Part shown: one piece after another, positions 37,001 through 47,092 of the stretch
Layout of the letters: each line of letters begins with the position of its first letter
Position numbering within the stretch: the first letter of the stretch is position 1
Assembly (NCBI RefSeq): GCF_003977685.1
Contig: NZ_RYZH01000005.1
Coordinates: 107,730 to 171,729 of the forward strand
Reading direction: 5' to 3'
DNA: 64,000 bases
Origin: Tautonia sociabilis
GTDB taxonomy: Bacteria > Planctomycetota > Planctomycetia > Isosphaerales > Isosphaeraceae
The notes under the pieces: generated by a model
The model's database searches: none
Told to the model about the DNA's origin: nothing
Seen by the model: only the letters and a program-made list of their open reading frames with translations
Translations under genes and position numbers: made by a program

Positions 37001-39241
37001 CCCGGTGCCGGCGACGTGGGGGCCGTCAACGATCAGGTACGACAGGCCCAGCCCCGGCTCGACCGGCTTCGGCCAGCTCGCCAGCAAGACGCCGTCGGCT
37101 CCCGTCCGCTCCTCCAGGAGAATCTCTCCCCCCTGGGCAACGAGCACCCGGGCGCCGGCTCGGCCGGAGCCGTCGGTCATGTCCTGCGCGAAGACGAGGA
37201 GCTGGTCGCGAGAGGTCTTGACGATCGCATCCAGATCGCTGCCAACGACGAGCGTCGTGGCCTGGAGCTTCTCCTCGTCGCTGACCCTGACGACGTGGAC
37301 TCCGGGCACGCTCACCTTGTCAAGCGCGTACTTGTGCTCCATCGGCACATACTTCGTATACTCCGGCACCTCCACGGTCCATTCGGCATCCGGGGCCACG
37401 AGGCCGATGTCGAGCGACTCGACGCGATCGAGGCTCTCCTTCTTGCGGAAGTACGCCTCCGCGTTCAGGGCGTAGGCGCGGAAGGTGAGCGTCGAGATGT
37501 TGCGGGTGGTGATCTCCAGCGTGGGCACCTCTCCCGACCGGAAGGCGCGGGGGGTCACGACGGTCAGCTCGGTCGACTCCATGACGGCGATCCGAAGCCG
37601 GGCCTGCGACTGCCACGGCTCGACCGACACCCGCTTGTAGCGCTCGATCGCCTGCTCGGGCTGGTTGCGCTTTGTCTCCAGGACCTCTCCGATGCGGAAC
37701 TGCGCATGGCCGGCCGGCTCGGTGCCGGGGAACTTGCCGACGAGGGTTTCCCAGGAGGCGATGGCCTCGTCAAACCGCTCCTGGGTCGCGAAGCTCTGGC
37801 CGATCCGGAAGAGCAGCTCCGGCACCCGAGCATCGAGCGGGTTGGCGGAGACAAACTGCCGCCAGGAGGCCCGGGCCTCGTCGAAGCGCTCCTTGCGGAA
37901 CTGCTCGTCGGCGATCATCAACTGCGTGTTCAGGATCTCGCGCTGGGCGTCGGCCGACTCGGGGCCGTCGGGGTACTGGGCGAGGTAGCCCTTGAAGGCG
38001 TCGATCGCCTCGGCGAAGCGCCCCTGGTCGCGGAGCAGCTCACCCACCTCGAAGGCGATCCGCATGCGGGCCTCGGCAAACGCCTCCTCGGCCTCGTCCC
38101 CCTCGGGGCGGAAGCGGTCCTCGCCGAGGAAGGCGCGGTAGACGTCCAGCGCCCGCTGCGTCTGCTGGCGATCCCGGGCCGCCTCGGCGATCCAGAGAAC
38201 GGCCTGAGGGGTGAGCCGGTGCGACGGGTAGTCGTCGAGGAAGCGATTCAGGGCCGCGATTCCCAGCTCGACCTCCTCGTCGGAGGCCTGGGGAGATGGC
38301 AAGCCGTGGCTCCGGGCGACGAGGATCAGGGCCTCGGGCCGGATCGCGTCGGCCTCGTCGCCGCCGGCCTTCTCGAGATCTCGGGCCAGGTCGGTCGCCG
38401 TCAAGCGAGCGGGCAGGGGCTGGCCAGAGTCGAGCTGGGCCTCGGCCAGGTGGAGCCGGGCCTGGAGGCGATCGTCGCCGTCGGGGTACTCGTCGAGGTA
38501 CGACTGGAACTCCGACACCGCTCGGCCCGGGTTGCCGGCCTCCTGGCTGGCCCGGCCCATCCGAACGAGGATGCGGGCGCGGAGGCGGTCTCCCTTGGCC
38601 AGCGACCTCGCCTGCTCGAGCAGCGCGTGCGCTGCCTCGGGGTCGGGCTGAGCGGTGGGGCCCTCGGGCTCGAGCAGGTCGTCGGCGAAGGCGATGTAGA
38701 CGCCGGCCAGCTCGTCCTTGCGTCCGGGGTCGAGCAACACCTCCACCTGCGCCCGGGCCAGCGCCTCGGCCTGCTCGGGGCGGTTAGCAGCAAGTTCCGT
38801 GGCGGCCAGCTCGGCGCGGAGCTTGGCGGACCATCGGCCGTCGGGGTCGGCCTCCAGGGCGTCCTGGAGCGCCTGCCGGGCGGCGTCGGGCCGGCCGTCC
38901 AGCCGGAGGGCGATCCCCCGGATCAGCGCGGCGTATGAGCGTCGGGCCGCGTCGGCTTCCTCGGCCGCCCCCCAGGAGGCGATCTCCTCGGCCGCTTCGG
39001 CGTACCTCCCTTCCTGCAATCGGGCGACGATCCCGCCGGGCAGCTCCGGCGCGATCGGCTCGACCACGCGAGAGGCCTCGGGCACCCGAGTCGAGGCCGA
39101 CGCCGGATCGGCGTCGCGTCCCTCCTGTTGTGTTGCGAAGACGGCGACGGCCCCCGAGAGCCCCAGCGCCATCCCCAGGGCGACGACCGTTCGGACCCGA
39201 ACTCGACCTCGACCTCGACCTCGACCGTGGCCGTTCCTCAT
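31016..39241 (-). CDS. Giant alpha-2-macroglobulin family protein with TPR repeats, thioester motif lost
   Basis: 2741 residues, exported. Order: Arg/Gly-rich head and signal-type helix (about 17-37); TPR-like repeats (about 60-570: FQSYLDEYPDGD, FKGYLAQYPDG and others); MG/Ig-like macroglobulin domains, including the MG2 signature YLSTDRPAYRPGQEVALRGVVR (about 745); a bait-like flexible region rich in Gly/Met (VSGMGAMGGMGGYAGG) before the A2M domain (YWNPSIVTGEDGTA); an alpha-toroid thioester domain (ELVALQNEDGGWPWVPG); then a further TPR region and coiled-coil end. The thioester CxEQ is not found: the equivalent segment reads ICFPTPETVADRAS. Bacterial A2Ms trap invading proteases; loss of the thioester implies trapping without covalent bonding, or a structural role. 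Single gene with no pbpC-type partner nearby. Confidence 0.92.
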   Translation of the reverse strand: MRNGHGRGRGRGRVRVRTVVALGMALGLSGAVAVFATQQEGRDADPASASTRVPEASRVVEPIAPELPGGIVARLQEGRYAEAAEEIASWGAAEEADAARRSYAALIRGIALRLDGRPDAARQALQDALEADPDGRWSAKLRAELAATELAANRPEQAEALARAQVEVLLDPGRKDELAGVYIAFADDLLEPEGPTAQPDPEAAHALLEQARSLAKGDRLRARILVRMGRASQEAGNPGRAVSEFQSYLDEYPDGDDRLQARLHLAEAQLDSGQPLPARLTATDLARDLEKAGGDEADAIRPEALILVARSHGLPSPQASDEEVELGIAALNRFLDDYPSHRLTPQAVLWIAEAARDRQQTQRALDVYRAFLGEDRFRPEGDEAEEAFAEARMRIAFEVGELLRDQGRFAEAIDAFKGYLAQYPDGPESADAQREILNTQLMIADEQFRKERFDEARASWRQFVSANPLDARVPELLFRIGQSFATQERFDEAIASWETLVGKFPGTEPAGHAQFRIGEVLETKRNQPEQAIERYKRVSVEPWQSQARLRIAVMESTELTVVTPRAFRSGEVPTLEITTRNISTLTFRAYALNAEAYFRKKESLDRVESLDIGLVAPDAEWTVEVPEYTKYVPMEHKYALDKVSVPGVHVVRVSDEEKLQATTLVVGSDLDAIVKTSRDQLLVFAQDMTDGSGRAGARVLVAQGGEILLEERTGADGVLLASWPKPVEPGLGLSYLIVDGPHVAGTGLGVPQTVAQGLSPRAYLSTDRPAYRPGQEVALRGVVREVVDGQYHHAPGETYRLEIVDSRGRRILEKSVTLSEFGTFHETVPVDSSAPVGTYQIRLYQPGKSSFSGSFEVQAYQLQKVDLAIEFPRSVYFRGETVEGKAVARYQYGAPVSGRTIMVSLPDGRTLTGETDEAGAYEFSFETTGFGEEQPLRVVAQLPQEGVAAVSAATLAVRAFRIDLSTPRDVYLDGEPFHLTARTIDALGEPTGQELEVAILKRVTQQGTVAERPVETKTLTTSEETGEAALALSIDDDEGGTYVLRASGTDRFGNPILADRILTISGSGDEEKLRILADSLAFKVGETAEVNLFNRSGSGPALLTWEADRILDYKVVSLDEGNNPIRWEAVDAQFPNVTLAAARMAGTEFHRAEADITLARDLRVTVEPSRESVGPGEELEVVITATDQLGRPVRAEVALALVDRALLRLFDDPLPPIGPFFHDQTRTGAFATEATNTFRYDPGTEAIADALLEEKQRLELEALAERELDAARDRAAEAFDYAGITDGVSGMGAMGGMGGYAGGQGQMMEQRQALPAPEAAPMPGFEPRMGEMLGRASRRQRGASVFRADQRAGGLRLEEAAKSEAFFDSPNGRPLAAGTTLGFRFGMDAGAGRAPMTREQFTETAYWNPSIVTGEDGTARVTITAPTALSRYRFTARGVTAADTLAGETTADLLVTQDFFVELRTPSILTEGDKPRFLARVHHSGVKGRIDVRLSSYASGREQVDPKTIEVDGDGVTEVLFDPFEVPDAAEVELTLTARAGDRGDEIRATVPVRPWGVRAIASASGSSDDDATVFVELPAGRRYEAPEMLITLSSSTRRLLIELALGQQFWLGRPAADDAVFRICFPTPETVADRASDLVAATSALAYLRRIGGAEAPEAERLTDRIRGLAAELVALQNEDGGWPWVPGRPEARGASDRLTSGYALWALSSAEPLGLLSDPGVADRAASWIEQEFARVDASDRDTRAALLFALSTRGRASFEQANRLNRDRQELTNPGLAFLALTFANLDRSSLASEVIGVLGPRSKAAPAEPGGEILRSWEADSRHPFFRGTAEVTALAALAYSRGRPDADELGQAVAWLMAHRIGLGWDPHKAKGPAVAALGRYYGEAEASGDDYRLVVSVNDQEVHRADVSGRAEGVSVRVPRKAIDPSGRNRVRFDIEGRGTFGYSVALAGFTREFGPDQDRRDRSSFIDRRVFLAAEPEFEGRTLPSGFSVAVNPQTFRNEVTQVALGGRARVEVSAARVTRSGEPGWERDFLVLEEPLPAGATLVEGSVQTGASHFEVTDGVLTFYFAPDQYPGTSSYEVFGFLPGSYRALPPTLRSAYEPGRYHLGQPGDLTVLEPGKAPTDSYRPTPDELYARGQALFGQDRFAEAAEALGALWSGYTLRDDVARDAARMLLSAHIALGNPRPIVQFFEILREKAPDVVIPFDEILAVGGAYRDIGEDERAFLVWRATAEASYLEDARVGEALRQRGKPLEAVAYLLDLWRAYPNTASIESDFFGLSQVLARLAVDAGSDPALRSALLEADLAPPQLLLQSIRLVQAFLAQSPANPIADEASLALVNTYLDLKDHETVVSLAERFAGLYGSSEYLDSFRYSEALGRFRLGQYDRAIAVAETIANATYRDDSGAEVPSPNKWQALYILGQIYHARRDAAKAVSYYEQVADRFTDAAGAIRQLTREELELPEITLIRPSDVAGLAAAGRGDGAVRALLVAGAPEDEEEPEGPTVPLESRNIKEAAVTVYPVDLMRLYLTRRNLDDIAGIDLAGITPLVETTVPLGDGADFDAKETPIPLPLESEGAYLVMIRGDDRYASGIALVSPLELDVLEEPEAGRVRVTVRLAETGELVPDVQVRVIGSGNERFFSGETDLRGVFVAEGVRGQVTAVARREGDQYAFYRGTSPVGAPEPPSAPAESPASTAEPSLEENLRLQNSANQLRQIERLQQRYQDTGKGVQVDKAY
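39202..39225. repeat. Hexanucleotide repeat in the A2M signal region
   Basis: Four perfect copies of ctcgac. On the minus strand they encode the RGRGRGRV part of the positively charged head of the A2M signal peptide, so copy-number changes would add or remove Arg-Gly pairs without a frameshift. Confidence 0.8.
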
Positions 39242-39506
39242 GGCGGACGCTCCGTGACCGACGAATTCCGGGGAGAGGGGATCGATCCATCTCGCGGGGC
39301 CGATTGGCCCGGCGACGCCCGGGGCGCGGCCGTCAGTGTACCACGACCCTTTCTATCAGAACGTCCCGGGGCCCGAGCTTCTTAGGAGGGAGACGCCCCC
39401 GGGCTCCGGCGCGTTCTGGCGATTCTCGAATCCGCGGCCCGTTGCGAGCGGCCGGGCGGTGCCGTACAACGTCGAGATCGAATCGCCGAGAGGGAGCCCC
39501 ACCGCG

Positions 39507-40556
39507 ATGATCTCGCCGCAGTCACAATCGCCATCCGGCGCGCCGAAGCCGCCGAACTACCCCGACCACACCAACCTGATGGTCGTGATCAATGGCGAGG
39601 GGCAATCGCTCCCCGTCTCCTCGCCGGCCGACTGGGCCGTGCGCCGCGCCCACATCCTCGCCCATTGCCAGGAGGTGATGGGCCTAATGCCGGGAGGAGA
39701 GCGCCGGGTGCCGCTGGAGGCGGAATACGGCGAGCCGGTCGCCGAGTCAAACTTCGACCGCATCCACGTGACCTTCGCCAGCGAGCCCGGCGACCGCGTG
39801 CCGGCCTGGCTCCTCGTCCCCCGCCAGGATCCTCCCGAGGGGGGCCTGCCGGCGATCATCTGCCTGCACCAGACCATCCGGGTGGGCAAGGACGAGGTGG
39901 TGGGAATCGAGGCCCGGCCGAACCGATCACTGGCCAAGGAGCTGGCCGAACGCGGCTACGTCGTGCTCGCCCCCGACTACCCGAACTTCGGCGAGTACCA
40001 GGTCGACCCCTATGCCCTGGGCTACGCCAGCGCTACGATGAAGGGCATCTGGAACCACATGCGCGGCGTCGACCTGCTGGCGAGCCGGCCGGAGGTGGAC
40101 CCCCGCCGGATCGGGGCGATCGGCCACTCCCTGGGCGGGCACAACGCGATCTTCCTGGCCGTCTTCGACGACCGGATCCAGGCCGTCGTCTCCTCCTGCG
40201 GGTTCAACAGCTTCCCCTATTACTACGGCGGCAAGCTCGCGGGCTGGTCGCACGCCGGGTACATGCCCCGGATCCGGTCGAAGTACGGAACGGACCCGGC
40301 CCGGATGCCCTTCGACTGGCCGGAGCTGATCGGAGCCCTGGCCCCCCGGCCGTTCTTCACCAACTCGCCGCTGCGCGACGCGAACTTCGAGGTCGAGGGC
40401 GTCCGCGTCTGCATCGCCTCGGCCCGGCCGGTGTTCGAGCTGCTCGGCGCCGCCGACCGGCTGGTCGCCGAGTACCCCGACGACGAACACGACTTCCCCC
40501 CCGACGTCCGGGAGCGGTCGTATGCCTTCCTCGACCGCCACCTGGACCGGGGGTGA
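39507..40556 (+). CDS. Alpha/beta hydrolase (dienelactone hydrolase / acetyl-xylan-esterase-like)
   Basis: 349 residues from ATG 39507, with AGGGAG about 10 bases upstream. No signal peptide. The hydrolase core has PAWLLVPRQDPPEGGLPAI, ICLHQT for the oxyanion region, nucleophile Ser in IGAIGHSLGGHNAIF and the His in DDEHDFPPDVRERSYAFL; the Asp is likely in the segment just before. Similar proteins in planctomycetes are annotated as acetyl xylan esterases or dienelactone hydrolases, but the substrate is not determined by sequence alone. Divergent from the A2M gene across 265 bases with no recognised gene. It is followed by a regulator gene with its own promoter-like sequence. Confidence 0.87.
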   Translation: MISPQSQSPSGAPKPPNYPDHTNLMVVINGEGQSLPVSSPADWAVRRAHILAHCQEVMGLMPGGERRVPLEAEYGEPVAESNFDRIHVTFASEPGDRVPAWLLVPRQDPPEGGLPAIICLHQTIRVGKDEVVGIEARPNRSLAKELAERGYVVLAPDYPNFGEYQVDPYALGYASATMKGIWNHMRGVDLLASRPEVDPRRIGAIGHSLGGHNAIFLAVFDDRIQAVVSSCGFNSFPYYYGGKLAGWSHAGYMPRIRSKYGTDPARMPFDWPELIGALAPRPFFTNSPLRDANFEVEGVRVCIASARPVFELLGAADRLVAEYPDDEHDFPPDVRERSYAFLDRHLDRG

Positions 40557-40587
40557 TCGCATGAGCACGCGACGGGGATGAAGGGCC

Positions 40588-40616
40588 TTGACACCGGGGG
40601 GCCCGGGCCCCATAGT
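40588..40616 (+). promoter_or_regulatory. Candidate sigma-70-type promoter for the NtrC-type regulator
   Basis: A perfect TTGACA (40588-40593), a 17-base spacer, then CATAGT (40611-40616, 4 of 6 consensus), 150 bases before the regulator start. Confidence 0.45.
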
Positions 40617-40766
40617 CGTGAAATCGCACCGCATGACGCGCAGCCGGGCGGCCAGGGTTGCTTCAATCCATCCGCCCGTCGCCGGGCCGGGGCAGGAGTG
40701 CCTCGGCGGCGAGGACGGGCCCGATCTGGTCGGGTCCGGACGCCTGCCCAGCCGGGGAGAGGCGCC

Positions 40767-42203
<1,437 letters not shown>

Positions 42204-42291
42204 GGGGCCCGGCCGGTGGGAAGGCCGGAGTCGGGCAGGCCCCGACCCTGACCTCCCCAACCCGATGGGCGGTCCTCCCCGAACTCCGGAA

Positions 42292-43194
42292 TCACTCCTC
42301 CGGAATCGGCTTCGAGCGGTCGTTGCCGACGAGGACGAGCGTGTCGGGGTGAGCCCGTCGCCACGATCGCCAGGGGCCGCGCTCGACCTCGGCGTATTCG
42401 GGCATCGTCTTGCCGACGTATTCGCCGTTCACGCAGGTCAGGGCGGAGCCGTCGGCCTCGGGCAGCCAGAGACTCTTGGTCTTGCGGTCGTAGAACAGGG
42501 GAATCTTCTCCGATCCGGTCGAATAGCCGGTCGTGCCCAGGGTCACGGGCTGGCCGTCGACCTCCCGGCGGTAGACGTGCACCGAGTCGGGCCCCCGGGC
42601 ATAGACGACGGCGATGGGGACCTCGCCGTCGAAGTCGTTGACCACCTCGACCTTGGAGATCGCTCCGATCGGGTAGGCTCTCGGCCCGGACTCCAGCGCC
42701 ACGCCAGCCACCTCGTTCTGACTGCCGATGTTCGAGGCGATCTCGCCGTCGGGCTCCTCCAGGATCGGGTAGTCGACTCCCGGGATCGAGTCCCGGCCGA
42801 AGCCCCCCTGGAGGATCTGGGGGTCAAATGCGGCGTCGGTCACGTCGTAGAACTCCGGGGTGGTGCCGTCGCCGACCGAGGCCCAGAGTAGCTTGCGGCC
42901 GTCCTGCTCATGGTGGAACTGGGCCGGCCTCGCATTGTACTCCTTGCGGTAGTTCAGCCCGAGGTAGCCGACCGGCGCCGACTGGTCGAGGTCCTCCATC
43001 GCCAGGCGGTACTCTTGCACCTGCTCGTACAGCTCCTCTCCCACGAGGGTCCAGAGCAGCGCTCCGCCGATGCCAACGACCGCCACGGCGATCAGCACCC
43101 GCACCAGCCGGCGCGACCCGGCTGGCGGGGAGGGCGGGGGAGTCGGGCAGGGGGACGAGGGGGGCGGGGTCGAGTCGTTCGGTTCCTGACTCAT
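42292..43194 (-). CDS. DUF3179 domain-containing membrane-anchored protein
   Basis: 300 residues: a cytoplasmic Pro-rich head, one membrane helix (VRVLIAVAVVGIGGALLWTLV, about 31-51), a linker helix, then a DUF3179 domain (RAYPIGAISKVEVVNDFDGEVPIAVVYA ... TTGYSTGSEKIPLFYDRKTKSLW ... SWRRAHPDTLVLVG). The usual CPLC Cys pair of DUF3179 is missing (YARGPDSVHVY). Function of the family is unknown. Its ATG overlaps the stop of the upstream CRTAC1 lipoprotein gene by 4 bases (ATGA), so the two are cotranslated and probably act together outside the cytoplasm. Confidence 0.85.
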   Translation of the reverse strand: MSQEPNDSTPPPSSPCPTPPPSPPAGSRRLVRVLIAVAVVGIGGALLWTLVGEELYEQVQEYRLAMEDLDQSAPVGYLGLNYRKEYNARPAQFHHEQDGRKLLWASVGDGTTPEFYDVTDAAFDPQILQGGFGRDSIPGVDYPILEEPDGEIASNIGSQNEVAGVALESGPRAYPIGAISKVEVVNDFDGEVPIAVVYARGPDSVHVYRREVDGQPVTLGTTGYSTGSEKIPLFYDRKTKSLWLPEADGSALTCVNGEYVGKTMPEYAEVERGPWRSWRRAHPDTLVLVGNDRSKPIPEE

Positions 43195-44999
43195 GCCGGG
43201 GGGCCTCCGGTCGGGGGATCGGTTCGTCCGGCCGACGATCCTCGGTCGAACGGCAGGGATTCCAGCGTCGGTTCCCCCTGCCGGATCGTCAACTGGGCGT
43301 TCAACGGGGGGCGGTCGAATCGAGCTTCGGTGCCATCAGGCCAGCGGACCCGGATCGCGTCGATGGACTCCGAGTCGCCAAGGCCTACGTGCAGGCGGAC
43401 GTCCGAGGCGGCCATGATGCTCCCTCCCCTCCGGACAAGTCCGACCTGGGAACGGCCGCCGGCCTGCACCTCGACGAGAGCGCCCAGCGCCTCGGTGTTC
43501 GGCTTCCGGCCGACCAGCCGGATCGTCACGGCGGCCCCCGTCCGGGTCCCCTCGTTGATGAGCACCCGCAGGGGACCGTCGATGGTCGTCATCACCAGGT
43601 CGAGGTCGCCGTCGTTGTCCAGGTCGCCCGAGGCCAGGGCCCGGCCCGACCGGCAGGACTCCAGCGCCGGGCCCCAGAGAGCGGTTGCGTCCTCCATCCC
43701 GCCGCCGTCCCGGTTGCGGAGGAGCAGGGGGGGCATGTCGTACCGGGCGTCGGGGACGTCGGGATAGACGTGGCCGTTGGCCTGGAACAGGTCGGGGAAG
43801 CCGTCGTCGTCGAAGTCCCCGAGAACCAGGCCCCAGCCAACGAAGCCGGCGGAGAGGTCCCAAAGGGAGTAGGTCCCCGAAACGTCCTCGAAGACCCCGT
43901 CGCCGAGGTTGGCGAAGATGCGGCTCCCCTCCTGCCGGAAATTGCTGATCGCCAGGTCGAGCCGGGCGTCGCCGTTCACGTCGGCCAGGTCGATCGCCAT
44001 GCTCCCCTCGGCGATGCCGTAGGTGTTGTACGCCACGCCAGCGGGCTGGCCCACCTCCTCGAACGTGCCGTCTCCCCGGTTGCGGAACAGCTCGTTGGCC
44101 TGGGTGTCGTTGGTCACGTACAGGTCGGTGTCGCCGTCGTCGTCCAGATCGGCCAGCAGGGCCGACATTCCCTTTCTCGGCGCCCGGGCAAGACCAGCGG
44201 CCTCGGTGATCTCCTCGAAGGTGCCGTCTCCCCGGTTCCGCCAGAGCCGGTCGCCCTGGCCGGGTAGGGTGGCCGGCCCCTGGAAGACCGGGTGGCCGGG
44301 CAGGTAGTCGTTCGGCGGGGGAGGGTTCAGGGGATCGACGTCCAGGTAGTTCGCCACATACAGGTCCGGCCAGCCGTCGCCGTCCACGTCCCCCCAGGAG
44401 GCCGAGACTCCCCAACACGGATCGCCCAGGCCGGCGGCCTCGGTCGCGTCCTCGAAGGTGCCGTCGCCTCGGTTCCGCCAGAGGGTGTCGGGGCCATGCT
44501 GGAGGACGAGCAGGTCGGGATCACCGTCGGCGTCGTAGTCGGCCACGGCGGCTCCCTGAGCCCAGCCGGTGTGCCTCAGCCCGGACGACGCCGAGACGTC
44601 GACCCAGGCCCCGGGCCCGTCGTTGCGGAACAGCCAGGGACCGCCCGCCGGCCGGACGCCGCCGTCGCGGACCTCGCTGCCTCCGGCGACGAACAGGTCG
44701 AGGTCGCCGTCCCCCTCGAGGTCGAGCAGGGCGACGCCCACTCCCAGCGAGTCGAGCACGCAACGCTTGGCCGGGTCGCCGCTCCTCGGCACCACGTCGA
44801 GCCCGAACTCAGACGCCCGGTCGACGAACCAGGGGCCGACCGCCGGCCTCGGCCGGGAGGAGGGCTCCGGGGGCCGAGCCTCCTCGATCCGGGTCGTCCC
44901 CCCGCAGCCGACCATCCCCGCGCCGATCGCCGCCAGCGCCAGGACGGCGACCGCCCCGGACCCTCCGCGCCAGCGGCCTGCTCCGCGGCGATGATTCAT
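43191..44999 (-). CDS. CRTAC1/FG-GAP repeat lipoprotein with ASPIC/UnbV domain
   Basis: 602 residues. Lipoprotein signal peptide with lipobox MVGC (about residue 32). The mature protein is a seven-bladed-type beta-propeller made of FG-GAP/VCBS repeats with calcium-binding DxDxDGxxD loops (DLEGDGDLDLFVAG, DYDADGDPDLLV, DVDGDGWPDLYVANY, DLDDDGDTDLYVTN, DVNGDARLDLAI, DFDDDGFPDLFQANGH, DLDNDGDLDLVM), each followed by LWRNRGDGTFE-type strands, and ends with an ASPIC/UnbV domain (VRRGGSIMAASDVRLHVGLGD, IRVRWPDGTEARF). Such proteins are surface or periplasmic, with adhesion or carbohydrate-binding roles suggested but not proven. Coupled by ATGA to the DUF3179 gene. Confidence 0.92.
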   Translation of the reverse strand: MNHRRGAGRWRGGSGAVAVLALAAIGAGMVGCGGTTRIEEARPPEPSSRPRPAVGPWFVDRASEFGLDVVPRSGDPAKRCVLDSLGVGVALLDLEGDGDLDLFVAGGSEVRDGGVRPAGGPWLFRNDGPGAWVDVSASSGLRHTGWAQGAAVADYDADGDPDLLVLQHGPDTLWRNRGDGTFEDATEAAGLGDPCWGVSASWGDVDGDGWPDLYVANYLDVDPLNPPPPNDYLPGHPVFQGPATLPGQGDRLWRNRGDGTFEEITEAAGLARAPRKGMSALLADLDDDGDTDLYVTNDTQANELFRNRGDGTFEEVGQPAGVAYNTYGIAEGSMAIDLADVNGDARLDLAISNFRQEGSRIFANLGDGVFEDVSGTYSLWDLSAGFVGWGLVLGDFDDDGFPDLFQANGHVYPDVPDARYDMPPLLLRNRDGGGMEDATALWGPALESCRSGRALASGDLDNDGDLDLVMTTIDGPLRVLINEGTRTGAAVTIRLVGRKPNTEALGALVEVQAGGRSQVGLVRRGGSIMAASDVRLHVGLGDSESIDAIRVRWPDGTEARFDRPPLNAQLTIRQGEPTLESLPFDRGSSAGRTDPPTGGPPA

Positions 45000-45293
45000 G
45001 ACGCCTGGTCCCCTCTCGCCGTCATGTCGAATCGAACCGCCCGCCGGAGCGGACGGCTGAGGGCTGATGCGAGAGGGCCGGTGATCGAGGCTGAAGCGGA
45101 AGCTGCAGCTGAAGCCGGGCGGAATCTCTGCTCCGGCAGCTCGCGAAGAACTCCCAATCGCCCCGAGACAATCGAGGGGAGCCGGCTCCCCGATCGAGCC
45201 TCCGGGGGGATAAATGCGGGAGTCGGGGGCGATTCAAGGCCGGCCTCAGCCATCAACCATCGATCATCCTGGATTCCCCCCGGAGGGGAGCCG

Positions 45294-45461
45294 TCACTGG
45301 CCGCCGTACTCCTTGGTCGCTTCCTTCTGGGCTTCCTCGAAATCGATCTGATCGACCTCGACCGGAGGGGCCTCCTCCTCGCCACAGCCAGGGAGGACCG
45401 GGATGACGCCGAGCGCGGCCAGCAGGACCAGGGCGAGGGAACAGCGTCGGTTGTCTCGCAT
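45294..45461 (-). CDS. Small lipoprotein downstream of a DUF1559 gene
   Basis: 55 residues: signal peptide (RRCSLALVLLAALGVIPVLPGC) with lipid Cys26, then an acidic mature part of only 30 residues (EEEAPPVEVDQIDFEEAQKE) ending KEYGGQ. ATG 45461 has AAGGA 12 bases upstream; ATG 45473, four codons earlier, abuts the AAGGA and is less likely. The gene follows the first DUF1559 gene on the same strand (193 bases after its stop). Small lipoproteins beside DUF1559 genes recur in this window. The 294 bases between it and the CRTAC1 gene hold nothing recognisable. Function unknown. Confidence 0.7.
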   Translation of the reverse strand: MRDNRRCSLALVLLAALGVIPVLPGCGEEEAPPVEVDQIDFEEAQKEATKEYGGQ

Positions 45462-45653
45462 GTCGGTGAGCATTCCTTGGGGTGGAAACCTGCGGAATCG
45501 GAATCGGAACGGAACGGAACGGAACAACCCGGCCCGCATCCCCCGAAGTCGGCCGGATCGGCCATCCGGGAGATTCGGGCCGGGAGGGTCGGAGACCGAC
45601 TCGAGGCCGATCCGACCGATTCGGATCGGATCGGCCCCGAACCAATCGATCAA

Positions 45654-46721
<1,068 letters not shown>

Positions 46722-46935
46722 GCCATTCCGAGTAACGGCTGCCAGGCGAGGATCAACTCATGCGAGCTGAACGGGTGAATTCGACCGCGCGGAATGAGAG
46801 AAGAATCGATTCAATCAGTCAGGCGAGAACTCGGGCCGAATGGCGGTGATTGAGGAGAGTACCTCCGCCGAGCGTCCACGATCGATTGTCGCGGCCCCGA
46901 GCGCTGACACCATAACGGGAACCCGTGGGTAGGAC

Positions 46936-46985
46936 AAACAAAAAACGAGCGGATCATCCCAAATCAGGCGATTTTTCTCCGCATT
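46936..46985 (-). terminator. Candidate terminator in the 46.7-47.1 kb intergenic region
   Basis: Read on the minus strand: GCGGA ... TCCGC encloses an inner AAATC-GCCT-GATTT hairpin and is followed by TCG and a T6 run. It lies about 110 bases after the stop of the spermidine-synthase-like gene, in a conspicuously AT-rich patch. Nothing else is recognised in the 371-base gap, which must also hold the promoter of DUF1559 copy 1. Confidence 0.4.
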
Positions 46986-47092
46986 CGAAAACAAATCCCC
47001 TCGCCCCGGGCAACCGGAGGAGCGTTGGAGACCGGACCACCCACCCTTCCGGGAATCTCGGCACATCCTGGAGATCGGCTCGGGTCGGCGGG

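Noticed and set aside
29942..38938. A 2998-codon open frame on the plus strand
   Set aside because: It runs antisense to the alpha-2-macroglobulin gene and to the M28 peptidase. Its composition (Gly/Arg/Asp/Leu-rich, no domain) is the mirror of GC-rich codon use in the real genes.
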